From contig NZ_KQ960929.1 in assembly GCF_001553405.1 (NCBI RefSeq), positions 7,590-71,589 of the forward strand: a DNA stretch of 64,000 bases, written 5' to 3'. A model generated the notes under the pieces. That model did not search any database. It saw nothing but the letters and a program-made list of their open reading frames with translations, and was not told the origin of the DNA. The number at the start of each line of letters is the position of its first letter. Within the stretch, counting starts at the first letter, position 1. This DNA comes from Megasphaera hutchinsoni (GTDB lineage: Bacteria; Bacillota; Negativicutes; Veillonellales; Megasphaeraceae). This document shows, in pieces, positions 45,539 through 53,539 of the stretch. The position numbers and the translations under genes were made by a program.

Positions 45539-45829
45539 GTGAAGGGGAAAATAAAACAGAAATTAAAAGCATTGGGAGTACAGCTGTCGGCAGTTGTCCA
45601 AATTGGTAAAGAAGGCATGAGTGATACCTTGATTGATAGTACGCGGGAGGCCTTACAAGCAAGGGAATTGATTAAAGTGCATGTATTGCCTAATGCAGTA
45701 TTAGATACAAAAGAAACGATAGAAGCCTTAGCGGATATGTTAGGGGCGGAAGTGATTCAAGTAATTGGTCGTTATGGTATTTTATTTAAAAAGAAAAAGG
45801 AAAAATCTCATTTTGAAGATATCCTATAA
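45539..45829 (+). CDS. yhbY: Ribosome-associated RNA-binding protein YhbY
   Basis: The 96-residue CRM-domain protein shows LKALGVQLSAVVQIGKEGMSD, the GKxG loop and VIGRYGILFKKKKEK at the end. YhbY binds pre-50S particles; linkage to obgE is common in Firmicutes. The start is GTG at 45539 behind AAGGAG. Confidence 0.9.
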   Translation: MKGKIKQKLKALGVQLSAVVQIGKEGMSDTLIDSTREALQARELIKVHVLPNAVLDTKETIEALADMLGAEVIQVIGRYGILFKKKKEKSHFEDIL

Positions 45830-45844
45830 TAAGGTCGTGATAGT

Positions 45845-46975
45845 ATGTCAGAACAACGACAAGCTTTAGTAGCTAAAAAGCGAATTGTCGTCAAAGTTGG
45901 TTCTAGCACTTTAACATATGCTACGGGAAAATTGAATTATCATCGTATTGATAGATTGGCACGAGATATAGCTAATTTATCCAATCAAGGTAAGGAAATG
46001 ATTTTAGTTTCTTCTGGAGCCGTAAGTGCGGGTATGGGACCGTTAGGACTAACTCATAAACCTCAGTCTATTCGTGAAAAACAGGCGGTAGCAGCCGTAG
46101 GGCAGGGGGTTTTAATGCATACATATGAAAAAATATTCCGTGAATATGGACAAACGGTGGGGCAAGTTTTATTAACACGCATGGATGCCCATGATCGGAG
46201 TAAGTTTATTAATTCTCGGAATACGTTGCTGACCATGCTAGATATGGGAATTATTCCGATTATCAATGAAAATGATGTTGTTGCTATTGATGAATTTAAA
46301 ATTGGTGATAATGATTCTTTATCGGCTATGGTAAGTACTATTATTGATGCGGATTTATTGATTTTACTTTCTGACGTGGATGGTTTATACACCAAAAATC
46401 CGCAAGAACATGATGATGCAAGGCTTATATCGGTGGTGGAAACGATTGATCGGCATTGCTATGATATAGCGGGTGGAGCTGGTACGGCACGAGGTACGGG
46501 CGGCATGTTTACTAAAATTCAAGCGGCGGCTCTGGTTACAGCGGCTCATATTGATATGGTTATTGCTTCAGGAAGCGAAGAGGATGTATTGCGACGTATT
46601 TGTGTTGGCGAGGAAGTGGGAACATGGTTTCCCGGAAAAGAAACGTCGCTGCATACCAAAAAAAGATGGCTCTTATCATCAGGCAAATCGCGGGGAACAA
46701 TTATCGTTGATGAAGGCTGTAAAAATGCTATTATTCAGCATGGATCAAGTTTGTTAGCGGTGGGAATTATGGAAGTAAAAGGTACCTTTGAAGCAGGTGA
46801 TATTGTATCTATTATGTATGATGGACTGGTTATTGCGAAGGGGATTGTTCATTATAATGCCAGTGATATACAAGCGATTAAAGGGTATAAGAGTGAAGAT
46901 ATATCTCATATATTAGGGCATGAAGGTGTTTATGAAGAAGTAGTACATAGAGATAATTTAGTGATTATGCAATAA
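45845..46975 (+). CDS. proB: Glutamate 5-kinase
   Basis: ProB phosphorylates glutamate in the first step of proline synthesis. The 376-residue protein has the amino-acid-kinase core (KVGSSTLTYATGKLN, LVSSGAVSAGMGPLG, INENDVVAIDEFKIGDNDSLSA, GTGGMFTKIQAA) and a C-terminal PUA domain (about 280-360, SRGTIIVDEGCKNAI). It lies 15 nt after yhbY and 14 nt before proA, its pathway partner. Confidence 0.95.
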   Translation: MSEQRQALVAKKRIVVKVGSSTLTYATGKLNYHRIDRLARDIANLSNQGKEMILVSSGAVSAGMGPLGLTHKPQSIREKQAVAAVGQGVLMHTYEKIFREYGQTVGQVLLTRMDAHDRSKFINSRNTLLTMLDMGIIPIINENDVVAIDEFKIGDNDSLSAMVSTIIDADLLILLSDVDGLYTKNPQEHDDARLISVVETIDRHCYDIAGGAGTARGTGGMFTKIQAAALVTAAHIDMVIASGSEEDVLRRICVGEEVGTWFPGKETSLHTKKRWLLSSGKSRGTIIVDEGCKNAIIQHGSSLLAVGIMEVKGTFEAGDIVSIMYDGLVIAKGIVHYNASDIQAIKGYKSEDISHILGHEGVYEEVVHRDNLVIMQ

Positions 46976-46989
46976 GATGGAGGAAGTAT

Positions 46990-48234
46990 ATGTCATCAGA
47001 AGTAGTTATCAAAGCAAAAGAGGCACGTATAGCGGCACGGAAATTAGCGAACGTTTCTACGGATGTTAAGAATAAGGCCTTAGAAACGATTGCTCACGCA
47101 TTAGAAGTATCGTATGAACGGATTTTAGTAGAAAATAAGAAAGATATTGATAGGGCTCGTCAACGTGGCATGAGCCCAGCAATGATTGATCGGTTAACAC
47201 TTACGAAAGAACGGGTGTTGAGTATGGCCGAAGGGGTACGTCAAGTTGCGTCCTTAGAAGATCCGGTTGGTCATATTCTTTCGGAACAACGGCGTCCCAA
47301 TGGGTTGTTGATTAGAAAAATTACCGTACCGTTGGGGGTTATTGCTATTATTTTTGAATCACGCCCTAATGTTACGGTAGATGCGGCTGTTCTTTGTTTA
47401 AAATCTGGAAATGCTTGTGTATTACGTGGTGGAAGCGAGGCTATTCATTCTAATGTCGTGTTAGTACAGGTTATTCAAGAGGCATTACAAAAGGCGGGGT
47501 TACCTACGGCGGCGGTAGAATTAATTGAAAATACAGATAGGGCGTTAGTAAAAGAATTGTTGACATTGCGTCCTTATATTGATTTAGCTATTCCACGCGG
47601 TGGTGCTGGTTTAATTCAAATGGTTGTGAATACAGCAACGGTTCCTTGTATTGAAACAGGGAGTGGCGTATGCCATGTGTATGTAGATAAATATGCCGAT
47701 TTGGATATGGCTGTAAATATTGTCGAAAATGCTAAGGTTTCACGTCCTTCTACATGTAATGCAATGGAAACATTGTTGGTACATGAAGCTGTATTAGTAC
47801 CTTTTTTAGAAAAATTAAAGCCACGGATGGTACAACAGCAAGTGGAATTACGAGGAGATGCACAAATACAGGCATTGGGAATTGAAAAGGCGGCAACAGA
47901 AGAAGATTGGCAAACAGAATATAATGCGTTAATTTTATCTATTAAGGCGGTGCCATCTTTAGAAGCGGCTTTAGCACATATCCGTCAATATAGTACACAT
48001 CATTCGGAAGCAATTGTTACGGAAGATAAGGAACGTGCAGCTATGTTTTTAGCAGATGTTGATTCAGCGGCCGTATATGTCAATGCGTCTACTCGTTTTA
48101 CCGATGGATTTGAATTTGGTTTTGGTGCAGAAATTGGTATTAGCACGCAGAAATTGCATGTGCGTGGTCCTATGGGATTAACCGCTCTTGTGTCTTATAA
48201 ATATCAAATTCAAGGACAAGGACAAATTCGGTAA
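46990..48234 (+). CDS. proA: Glutamate-5-semialdehyde dehydrogenase
   Basis: ProA reduces glutamyl phosphate to glutamate semialdehyde with NADPH, the second step of proline synthesis. The 414-residue protein has the ALDH-fold motifs IFESRPNVTVDAAVLCLKSGNA, LRGGSEAIHSN, the nucleophile region SRPSTCNAMETLLVH and TRFTDGFEFGFGAEIG. GGAGG precedes its ATG. Its TAA overlaps the start of the next small gene (TAATG). Confidence 0.95.
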   Translation: MSSEVVIKAKEARIAARKLANVSTDVKNKALETIAHALEVSYERILVENKKDIDRARQRGMSPAMIDRLTLTKERVLSMAEGVRQVASLEDPVGHILSEQRRPNGLLIRKITVPLGVIAIIFESRPNVTVDAAVLCLKSGNACVLRGGSEAIHSNVVLVQVIQEALQKAGLPTAAVELIENTDRALVKELLTLRPYIDLAIPRGGAGLIQMVVNTATVPCIETGSGVCHVYVDKYADLDMAVNIVENAKVSRPSTCNAMETLLVHEAVLVPFLEKLKPRMVQQQVELRGDAQIQALGIEKAATEEDWQTEYNALILSIKAVPSLEAALAHIRQYSTHHSEAIVTEDKERAAMFLADVDSAAVYVNASTRFTDGFEFGFGAEIGISTQKLHVRGPMGLTALVSYKYQIQGQGQIR

Positions 48235-48389
48235 TGAGACGATGGGTAAAAGGTTATTATCGTACGCTACGGCAGTACATGATGGCACCAAAGACTCAGT
48301 ATGAGTGGAAATATTATGGCCTATTATTCATATTATATATAGTGACCATGTGTATCTGTTGGGGAGGCATTTATTGGTATTATGAATAA
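48234..48389 (+). CDS. 51-residue single-pass membrane protein between proA and nadD
   Basis: The ATG overlaps the last base of the proA stop (TAATG) and the stop lies 8 nt inside nadD, so it is tied by overlap to both neighbours. The product has a basic N-terminus (MRRWVKGYYRTLRQYM) and one C-terminal membrane segment (about 29-47: GLLFILYIVTMCICWGGIYW), a tail-anchored layout rich in Tyr and Trp. I know no family for it. The snug fit in the operon argues that it is translated. It is too short for many gene callers. Confidence 0.6.
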   Translation: MRRWVKGYYRTLRQYMMAPKTQYEWKYYGLLFILYIVTMCICWGGIYWYYE

Positions 48390-48993
48390 GGTAAAAATAG
48401 GGATTATGGGAGGGTCCTTTAATCCAATCCATATGGGGCATTTAATGATCGCTGAAGAAGCAAGACAGGCGTTGGGGTTAGAGAAAATTTATTTTGTTCC
48501 TTCTTATCAGACACCCCAAAAGGAAGTGCAGGGAGCAACGCCTTTACAACGTCTTGAAATGACGCAATTAGCAACTGCCGATAATCCTTATTTTAAGGTC
48601 AGCGATTGGGAAATACAGCAAGCTAGTATTTCATATACGATTAATACGATTACGCATTTTGCTACACACTGGGGAAAAGGGGTAACAATTTATTTTATTT
48701 CTGGTACGGATACGATTCATGATTTGATTTATTGGAAAGAACCAGAAGCGATATTAGATGCGTGTTATGTGGTAGGTGCCGTACGACCAGATGGCACAGA
48801 AAACATAGATCAGGCCGTAGCCTATTTTGGAACACGTAGTAAAAAAATCATTAAACTTCCTGTACCTGCTATGGAGATATCGTCAACGGATATACGTAAT
48901 AGGCTTTCCGAGGGAAAATCAGTTCGCTATTTTTTACCAACGGTTGTACAAGAGTATATAGAAGTAAATGGGGTATATAAATGGAGAGGATAA
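48382..48993 (+). CDS. nadD: Nicotinate-nucleotide adenylyltransferase
   Basis: NadD adenylates nicotinate mononucleotide in NAD synthesis. The 203-residue protein has GGSFNPIHMGHLMIAEEA with the HxGH motif, FVPSYQTPQK, FISGTDTIHDLIYWKEP and the C-terminal ISSTDIRNRL. It is translationally linked to the small upstream gene and overlaps yqeK by 13 bp, the usual nadD-yqeK-rsfS neighbourhood. Confidence 0.94.
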   Translation: MNKVKIGIMGGSFNPIHMGHLMIAEEARQALGLEKIYFVPSYQTPQKEVQGATPLQRLEMTQLATADNPYFKVSDWEIQQASISYTINTITHFATHWGKGVTIYFISGTDTIHDLIYWKEPEAILDACYVVGAVRPDGTENIDQAVAYFGTRSKKIIKLPVPAMEISSTDIRNRLSEGKSVRYFLPTVVQEYIEVNGVYKWRG

Positions 48994-49595
48994 TGCAAAA
49001 AGAACAAATTTTACACTACGTAAAGACGCACTTGACGACAGCACGTTATCAGCATGTGGTTGGTGTTGCCGCGGCGGCAAAGCAATTAGCTATACAGTAT
49101 GGTGGAGATCCGGAACAAGCGGAAATTGCAGGCCTGTTGCATGATGTGGCAAAACAGCTTCCTTTAGAGCAAATGCAATCCTTGGCACAACGATCCTTTG
49201 GCGACACGTTAGATACAGAAATTATGGTTAATGGCAATTTGTTGCATGGTTATGCGGCGGTTACTATGGCACGAGAGCTATTTGGTGTAACCGACGCTAC
49301 ATTGTTAGCATCCTTGGCACACCATACAACGGGAGCTCCCGTGATGAATACGCTTGAAAAAATTGTATTTTTGGCAGATTATATTGAAGTACATAGAACC
49401 TTTCCAGGTGTAGAAACATTACGAGCCTTAGCTAAACAAGATTTAGACAGGGCGGTATTGGCTGGTTATGATTCAACGTTATGTCATTTATTGGAAGAAA
49501 AGCAACCTATTTATGTGGGGACCATTGTCAATCGTAATGCTTTATTGGCTATGATTATGAAGAATAAAGAAGGAAAAGGATATGAAACGAGATAG
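48981..49595 (+). CDS. yqeK: YqeK-family HD phosphohydrolase
   Basis: The 204-residue HD-domain enzyme has metal ligands in RYQHVVGV, GLLHDVAKQLP (HD), NLLHGYAAV, LAHHTTG and FLADYIE. YqeK members are symmetrical diadenosine tetraphosphate hydrolases. The start may be 48981 or the ATG at 48993 (MQKEQILHYV). It overlaps nadD upstream and the LCP gene downstream. Confidence 0.9.
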   Translation: MERIMQKEQILHYVKTHLTTARYQHVVGVAAAAKQLAIQYGGDPEQAEIAGLLHDVAKQLPLEQMQSLAQRSFGDTLDTEIMVNGNLLHGYAAVTMARELFGVTDATLLASLAHHTTGAPVMNTLEKIVFLADYIEVHRTFPGVETLRALAKQDLDRAVLAGYDSTLCHLLEEKQPIYVGTIVNRNALLAMIMKNKEGKGYETR

Positions 49596-50601
49596 AAAAA
49601 AAAGACGTCGTTCTGTTCATCCACGAGTTATTGGCCAGCGGCGACGTTTATGGAAAAGAATAGCTCTAGGAGTGGTTATCTTGCTGGTAATCTTAGGGAT
49701 AATTATCATTCGTTTGGGGGCGTCATTTTCAGCCTTTTCTACGAATGAACGAGGGGCTAACAGTACGAAAGCATTTTCTCAAATCAGTCCAGATGTGCCA
49801 CTTTATGTATTGATTGTAGGGGTAGATAAAGAACAACCGAAACAAACGAATTTTATCGCAGTCGCTGCGGTGAATGAAGAAAAACAACAACTCGATTTTA
49901 TTATGCTTCCTGATAATACGAAAGTAGAAAGTAGACAAGAAAAAAAGAGTGAATATTTACGTGATATATATCCACAGGGAGGGATATCTTTATTAAAAGC
50001 AGTCGTTGAGGATATTTTTCATATTCCGGTTCCGTTTTATGCGATTTGTACGCCCGATGCCTTTTTCAAGCTTATGGATATGAATGGGGGCTTACGGATG
50101 TACGTAGAACGAGGCATGTATCATGGTGACCGTAAGGGAAAAACAGAATTTAATATTTATCAAGGGTATCAAAGGCTTAATGGTGAAAATGCCCTTGGCT
50201 ATGTGCGATATATTAATGATGAGGGTGAATTGGCAAGAACATTGCGGCAAGAACGGTTCGTAAAGCAGTTATATCATAATCGTCAACAGCATTGGGGAAT
50301 TACGAATATGGTATTTATGTATCGTTTTTGGCATTATGTGCAATCAAATATTAAAACGAAAGATATCGCTCATCTTGCTTATAGTTTTGCCGATATGCCC
50401 GTAAATAAAATAAATTTTTACATTTTACCGGGCGAAATGGGAAATGCTTTGGACGCATCGAATCGATCATATTGGGTGTTTGATCCAGTGGAAGTACAAA
50501 AATTAATAGGAACAACGAATCATGCGATTGCTCCAGCCTCAGCAAGTGATAAGAAAACAGAGCAGAAAAATGATCCGTCTAGTGAAACGAAAAAAAATTG
50601 A
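49582..50601 (+). CDS. LytR-CpsA-Psr (LCP) family protein, altered active site
   Basis: The 339-residue protein has a very basic N-terminus, one membrane anchor (about 26-46) and an extracytoplasmic LCP domain (LYVLIVGVDKEQ, MLPDNTKVES, MNGGLRMYVE, GYQRLNGENALGYVRYIND, RTLRQERFV). In active LCP ligases GxDxR...SDTI and a PRD motif bind the phosphates and Mg2+; here these read GVDKEQ...TNFI and PDNTK, so key Arg and Asp residues appear lost. The role may be non-catalytic. The gene keeps the usual yqeK-LCP-rsfS position. Confidence 0.85.
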   Translation: MKRDRKKRRRSVHPRVIGQRRRLWKRIALGVVILLVILGIIIIRLGASFSAFSTNERGANSTKAFSQISPDVPLYVLIVGVDKEQPKQTNFIAVAAVNEEKQQLDFIMLPDNTKVESRQEKKSEYLRDIYPQGGISLLKAVVEDIFHIPVPFYAICTPDAFFKLMDMNGGLRMYVERGMYHGDRKGKTEFNIYQGYQRLNGENALGYVRYINDEGELARTLRQERFVKQLYHNRQQHWGITNMVFMYRFWHYVQSNIKTKDIAHLAYSFADMPVNKINFYILPGEMGNALDASNRSYWVFDPVEVQKLIGTTNHAIAPASASDKKTEQKNDPSSETKKN

Positions 50602-50627
50602 TGTATTATATCTTAAAGGAGAAGAAT

Positions 50628-51005
50628 ATGCCGATTATAAAGAAAGAAACTAATGATAAGGTAGAACTTACTAGTTATGAATTAGCTGCTCAAGCGGCAG
50701 TTGATAAAAAAGCGTGGGACGTGACGATATTAAATATGGAAGGTACGTCTTTATTAGCTGATTATTTTGTTTTATGTACCGTACGAAATGAGCGGATGGC
50801 ACGTAGTGTAGCTGATGAAATTGAAGAACGATTAAAAACACAAGGCTATACCATTGCCCATACGGAAGGTTACCGGCAGGGTGATTGGATTTTATTAGAT
50901 GCGGGAGAAGTAATTATTCATATTTTTGTGGAAGCACAACGAACGTATTATGATTTAGAATCGCTTTGGAGTGACGCACAACGGATTTCGTTTGAGGGTG
51001 AATAA
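50628..51005 (+). CDS. rsfS: Ribosome silencing factor RsfS
   Basis: RsfS binds ribosomal protein L14 and blocks subunit joining when nutrients are short. The start at 50628 has an AAGGAG site. The 125-residue product has the family motifs AVDKKAWDVTILNMEGTSLLADYFVLCT and GYRQGDWILLDAGEVIIHIF. It sits in the nadD-yqeK-LCP-rsfS group. Confidence 0.93.
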   Translation: MPIIKKETNDKVELTSYELAAQAAVDKKAWDVTILNMEGTSLLADYFVLCTVRNERMARSVADEIEERLKTQGYTIAHTEGYRQGDWILLDAGEVIIHIFVEAQRTYYDLESLWSDAQRISFEGE

Positions 51006-51006
51006 G

Positions 51007-51873
51007 ATGGCAGCAATATGGCAAGAAAATAGTTTGGCAACATTAAAAGTCTTACGTGAAAGCGATGTAGGCGTGTTTTTAGATGGCGGTACAGGTAATA
51101 CAAACGATGATATTTTACTTCACAAAAATCAACAAACTCGGCCTTTAGCAGTAGGTGATATGATCGATGTTTTTTTGTATCATGATCCGTTAGGCAGATT
51201 GACGGCGAGTATGCATCTACCTAAAATCAAGGTTGGGCAGATTGGATATGCACCAGTCATTAATACGACCCGTTTTGGTGCTTTTGTAGAAGTCGGAACG
51301 GAACGGGGAATTTTTATGCCTTTTGCCGAAATGAAAGGGCGCCCGAAAGAAGGCGAGTATATTTGGGTCAAATTATATGAAGATAAATCAGGTAGATTAG
51401 CTGTTTCGATGGAAGTCGAAGATGAGATGCGCAGAGCTTCTAAACCGGCAACAGAAGCGGTTATTGGCAATTGGGTAGAAGGCGCTGTATATAATATGAC
51501 CGATCAAGGTGCATATATCATGACGCGTGAAAGATGGATTGCGTTCTTACATCGTAGTGAATTTTCGGGGCCTATTTTGATTGGGCAATTAATTAAAGGG
51601 CGGATTACGTACCTGCGAGAAGATGGTCGAATTAATATATCGTTGCGGTATGTTAAAGAAAAAGCGTTAACTGGTGATAGTGAAACGATTTTGCAGTTTT
51701 TGCAACGGCGTAATGGTAAAATGCCATATGGCGATAAAACGGCACCGCCAGTCATTAAGGCTAAATTCGGCTTGAGTAAAGCGGCTTTTAAACGTGCGTT
51801 GGGGCATCTTATGAAAGAAGGTAAAATCAGACAAGAAGAAGGCTGGACCTATTTAGTAGAAGAAAATGGTTAG
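51007..51873 (+). CDS. S1-domain RNA-binding protein, CvfB/YitL type
   Basis: The start at 51007, 1 nt after the rsfS stop, gives a 288-residue protein. S1-like folds are seen at about 5-65 and 70-135 (INTTRFGAFVEVGTERGIFMP) and a third at about 145-210. A winged-helix end follows (KFGLSKAAFKRALGHLMKEGKI). This is the CvfB/YitL layout, a family of RNA-binding regulators (virulence factor B in Staphylococcus). It is the last gene of the obgE-led run, ended at 51920-51980. Confidence 0.88.
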   Translation: MAAIWQENSLATLKVLRESDVGVFLDGGTGNTNDDILLHKNQQTRPLAVGDMIDVFLYHDPLGRLTASMHLPKIKVGQIGYAPVINTTRFGAFVEVGTERGIFMPFAEMKGRPKEGEYIWVKLYEDKSGRLAVSMEVEDEMRRASKPATEAVIGNWVEGAVYNMTDQGAYIMTRERWIAFLHRSEFSGPILIGQLIKGRITYLREDGRINISLRYVKEKALTGDSETILQFLQRRNGKMPYGDKTAPPVIKAKFGLSKAAFKRALGHLMKEGKIRQEEGWTYLVEENG

Positions 51874-51919
51874 GCTGTTTTTGCCTGAAGAAAAAGGGAA
51901 AAGCACGTGACGCCTTTCT

Positions 51920-51980
51920 AATAAATAAAAAAAGAAAGCACTTTGTGCATTGCACATAGTGCTTTCTTTTTTTATTTATT
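51920..51980. terminator. Long bidirectional terminator
   Basis: A perfect 23-bp stem (51920-51942 with 51958-51980) with A-rich and T-rich flanks contains a second inner stem (TGTGCA with TGCACA). It serves the S1-protein gene and the convergent purC. Confidence 0.9.
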
Positions 51981-51998
51981 GTTTATAAGAACTTGCCT

Positions 51999-52874
51999 TT
52001 ATAAAGACCAAGGTGTGCCAGTAATACGTTCATACGCTTCTTTATATTTAGCTATCGTTTTATCAATAATTTCTTGTGGTAATAGATAATCATTATGGGG
52101 ATTCGCTTTTAGCCAATCTCGCACAAATTGTTTATCGTAAGACGGTTGTGATTTTCCCGGTGCATAGCCATCGCAAGGCCAGAAACGAGAACTGTCGGGT
52201 GTCAACATTTCATCGCCTAAAATGATATTTTCCTGCTCATCTAAGCCGAATTCAAATTTTGTATCGGCGATAATAATACCCTTTGATAACGCATAGGCTG
52301 CACATTTTTTGTATAAGGCTAACGAATAATCGCGGATTTTTTCGGCATATAACTGCCCTTTACCAGGAAAGGTTTTTTCTAATATAGCCGCACCTTTTTC
52401 TATGGATACATTTTCATCGTGTTCACCTAATTCGGCTTTGGTACTAGGTGTAAAAATAGGTTCAGATAACTGTTGTGATTCTTGTAATCCCGCAGGTAAA
52501 GAAATACCACAAATAGTTTGATCTTTTTGATAGCTTTCCCAGCCACTACCCGTAATGTAACCACGAACGATACATTCCATTGGAATCATCGTTAACTTAC
52601 GGCACTTCATACTATTTCCACGAAACATATCTTGTTGGAAAAATTCTGGCATATCCTTAGGATCGATACTTAACATATGGTTTGGAATAATATCCTTTGT
52701 GAAATCGAACCAAAATTTTGACATCTGTGTTAAGATAGCACCCTTTTCGGCGATCTTATTTTTTAGAATATGATCGAATGCAGAAATTCTATCTGTGGCG
52801 ACCATGATAATAGTATCGTCTACATCATATACTTCTCGAACTTTTCCTGACTTAAATGGTTTGTACTTTTGCAT
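51999..52874 (-). CDS. purC: SAICAR synthetase (PurC)
   Basis: PurC joins aspartate to CAIR in purine synthesis. The start at 52874 (MQKYKPFKSGKVREVYD) is chosen because the upstream ATG forms part of its GGAGG site. The 291-residue protein has VATDRISAFDHILKN, ECIVRGYITGSGWESYQK, STKAELGEHDENVS and IIADTKFEFGLD, and LTPDSSRFWPCDGY. It stands alone here; no other pur gene is nearby. Confidence 0.95.
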   Translation of the reverse strand: MQKYKPFKSGKVREVYDVDDTIIMVATDRISAFDHILKNKIAEKGAILTQMSKFWFDFTKDIIPNHMLSIDPKDMPEFFQQDMFRGNSMKCRKLTMIPMECIVRGYITGSGWESYQKDQTICGISLPAGLQESQQLSEPIFTPSTKAELGEHDENVSIEKGAAILEKTFPGKGQLYAEKIRDYSLALYKKCAAYALSKGIIIADTKFEFGLDEQENIILGDEMLTPDSSRFWPCDGYAPGKSQPSYDKQFVRDWLKANPHNDYLLPQEIIDKTIAKYKEAYERITGTPWSL

Positions 52875-52916
52875 GCCTATTGCCTCCATTATATTGGATT
52901 CCCCTTGAACCTCTTT

Positions 52917-52945
52917 ATCATAGCATAAATTTTAAAAATGGTCGA
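52917..52945 (-). promoter_or_regulatory. Candidate purC promoter
   Basis: On the minus strand TCGACC (52940-52945) and TATGAT (52917-52922) are 17 bp apart, 43 nt before the start codon. No purine riboswitch is visible. Confidence 0.4.
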
Positions 52946-52990
52946 TATGGGTTGTAAGGGATATATTGAGTATAACGAAGATAAATTTTC

Positions 52991-53054
52991 TTGCATAGAT
53001 ATCTCCTTTTTGGTATACTTTTATTAACTTAACGTTGATTGAATCAACTTAACG
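52991..53054 (+). promoter_or_regulatory. marR promoter with operator palindrome and direct repeats
   Basis: TTGCAT (52991-52996) and TATACT (53014-53019, with TGG extension) are 17 bp apart. Just downstream lies the perfect palindrome GTTGATT-G-AATCAAC (53034-53048), and AACTTAACG is repeated at 53026-53034 and 53046-53054, two helical turns apart. The placement over the transcription start suits autorepression by the MarR protein encoded next. Confidence 0.65.
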
Positions 53055-53065
53055 GAGGTATGTAA

Positions 53066-53539
53066 ATGAACTATTTCGAAATTGGTCATGAATTTGGCGT
53101 GATTAATAGACGGACACAGGCATATGTAACGTTAGCATGCAAGCCTTGGCATATTTCATATTCTGAGCATGTCATGTTATTAACTTTATATTCACATGAT
53201 GGTTGTACACAAATTGAATTAGGAAAATTGCTAACTGCTGATAAAGCTTTAGTGGCAAGAAATGTTAAATTATTAGAAGAAAAGAAATTGATATATAGAC
53301 GACAAGATTGTGAGGATTTACGTTTTAAGTATATTCACTTAACACAAAAAGCATGGGATATGCAAAGGGAAATGGAAAATATTGTAAAACGGTGGGTAAC
53401 GTATTTATTACAAGGAGTTGACAAAAAGAAATTAGAGGATGCGTTAGAAACGATGAGTAGTGTGGCAAAACATGCATCGGAGGTACATATTGAAGAATTA
53501 GTATTACAAGGAAAGGAGATTCCTCATGATACACAGTAA
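53066..53539 (+). CDS. MarR-family transcriptional regulator
   Basis: The 157-residue winged-helix protein has the MarR pattern: SEHVMLLTLYSHDGCTQIEL, recognition helix KALVARNVKLLEEKKLI, and the beta-wing RRQDCEDLRFKYIHLT. It overlaps the adaptor gene by 14 bp, so it is co-transcribed with the pump it probably represses. A well-formed palindrome at its promoter is the likely operator; the inducing ligand is unknown. Confidence 0.92.
   Translation: MNYFEIGHEFGVINRRTQAYVTLACKPWHISYSEHVMLLTLYSHDGCTQIELGKLLTADKALVARNVKLLEEKKLIYRRQDCEDLRFKYIHLTQKAWDMQREMENIVKRWVTYLLQGVDKKKLEDALETMSSVAKHASEVHIEELVLQGKEIPHDTQ

Noticed and set aside
51999-53065. Purine riboswitch upstream of purC
   Set aside because: The purC leader is about 40 nt from a plausible promoter and lacks the paired-loop structure of the purine aptamer.
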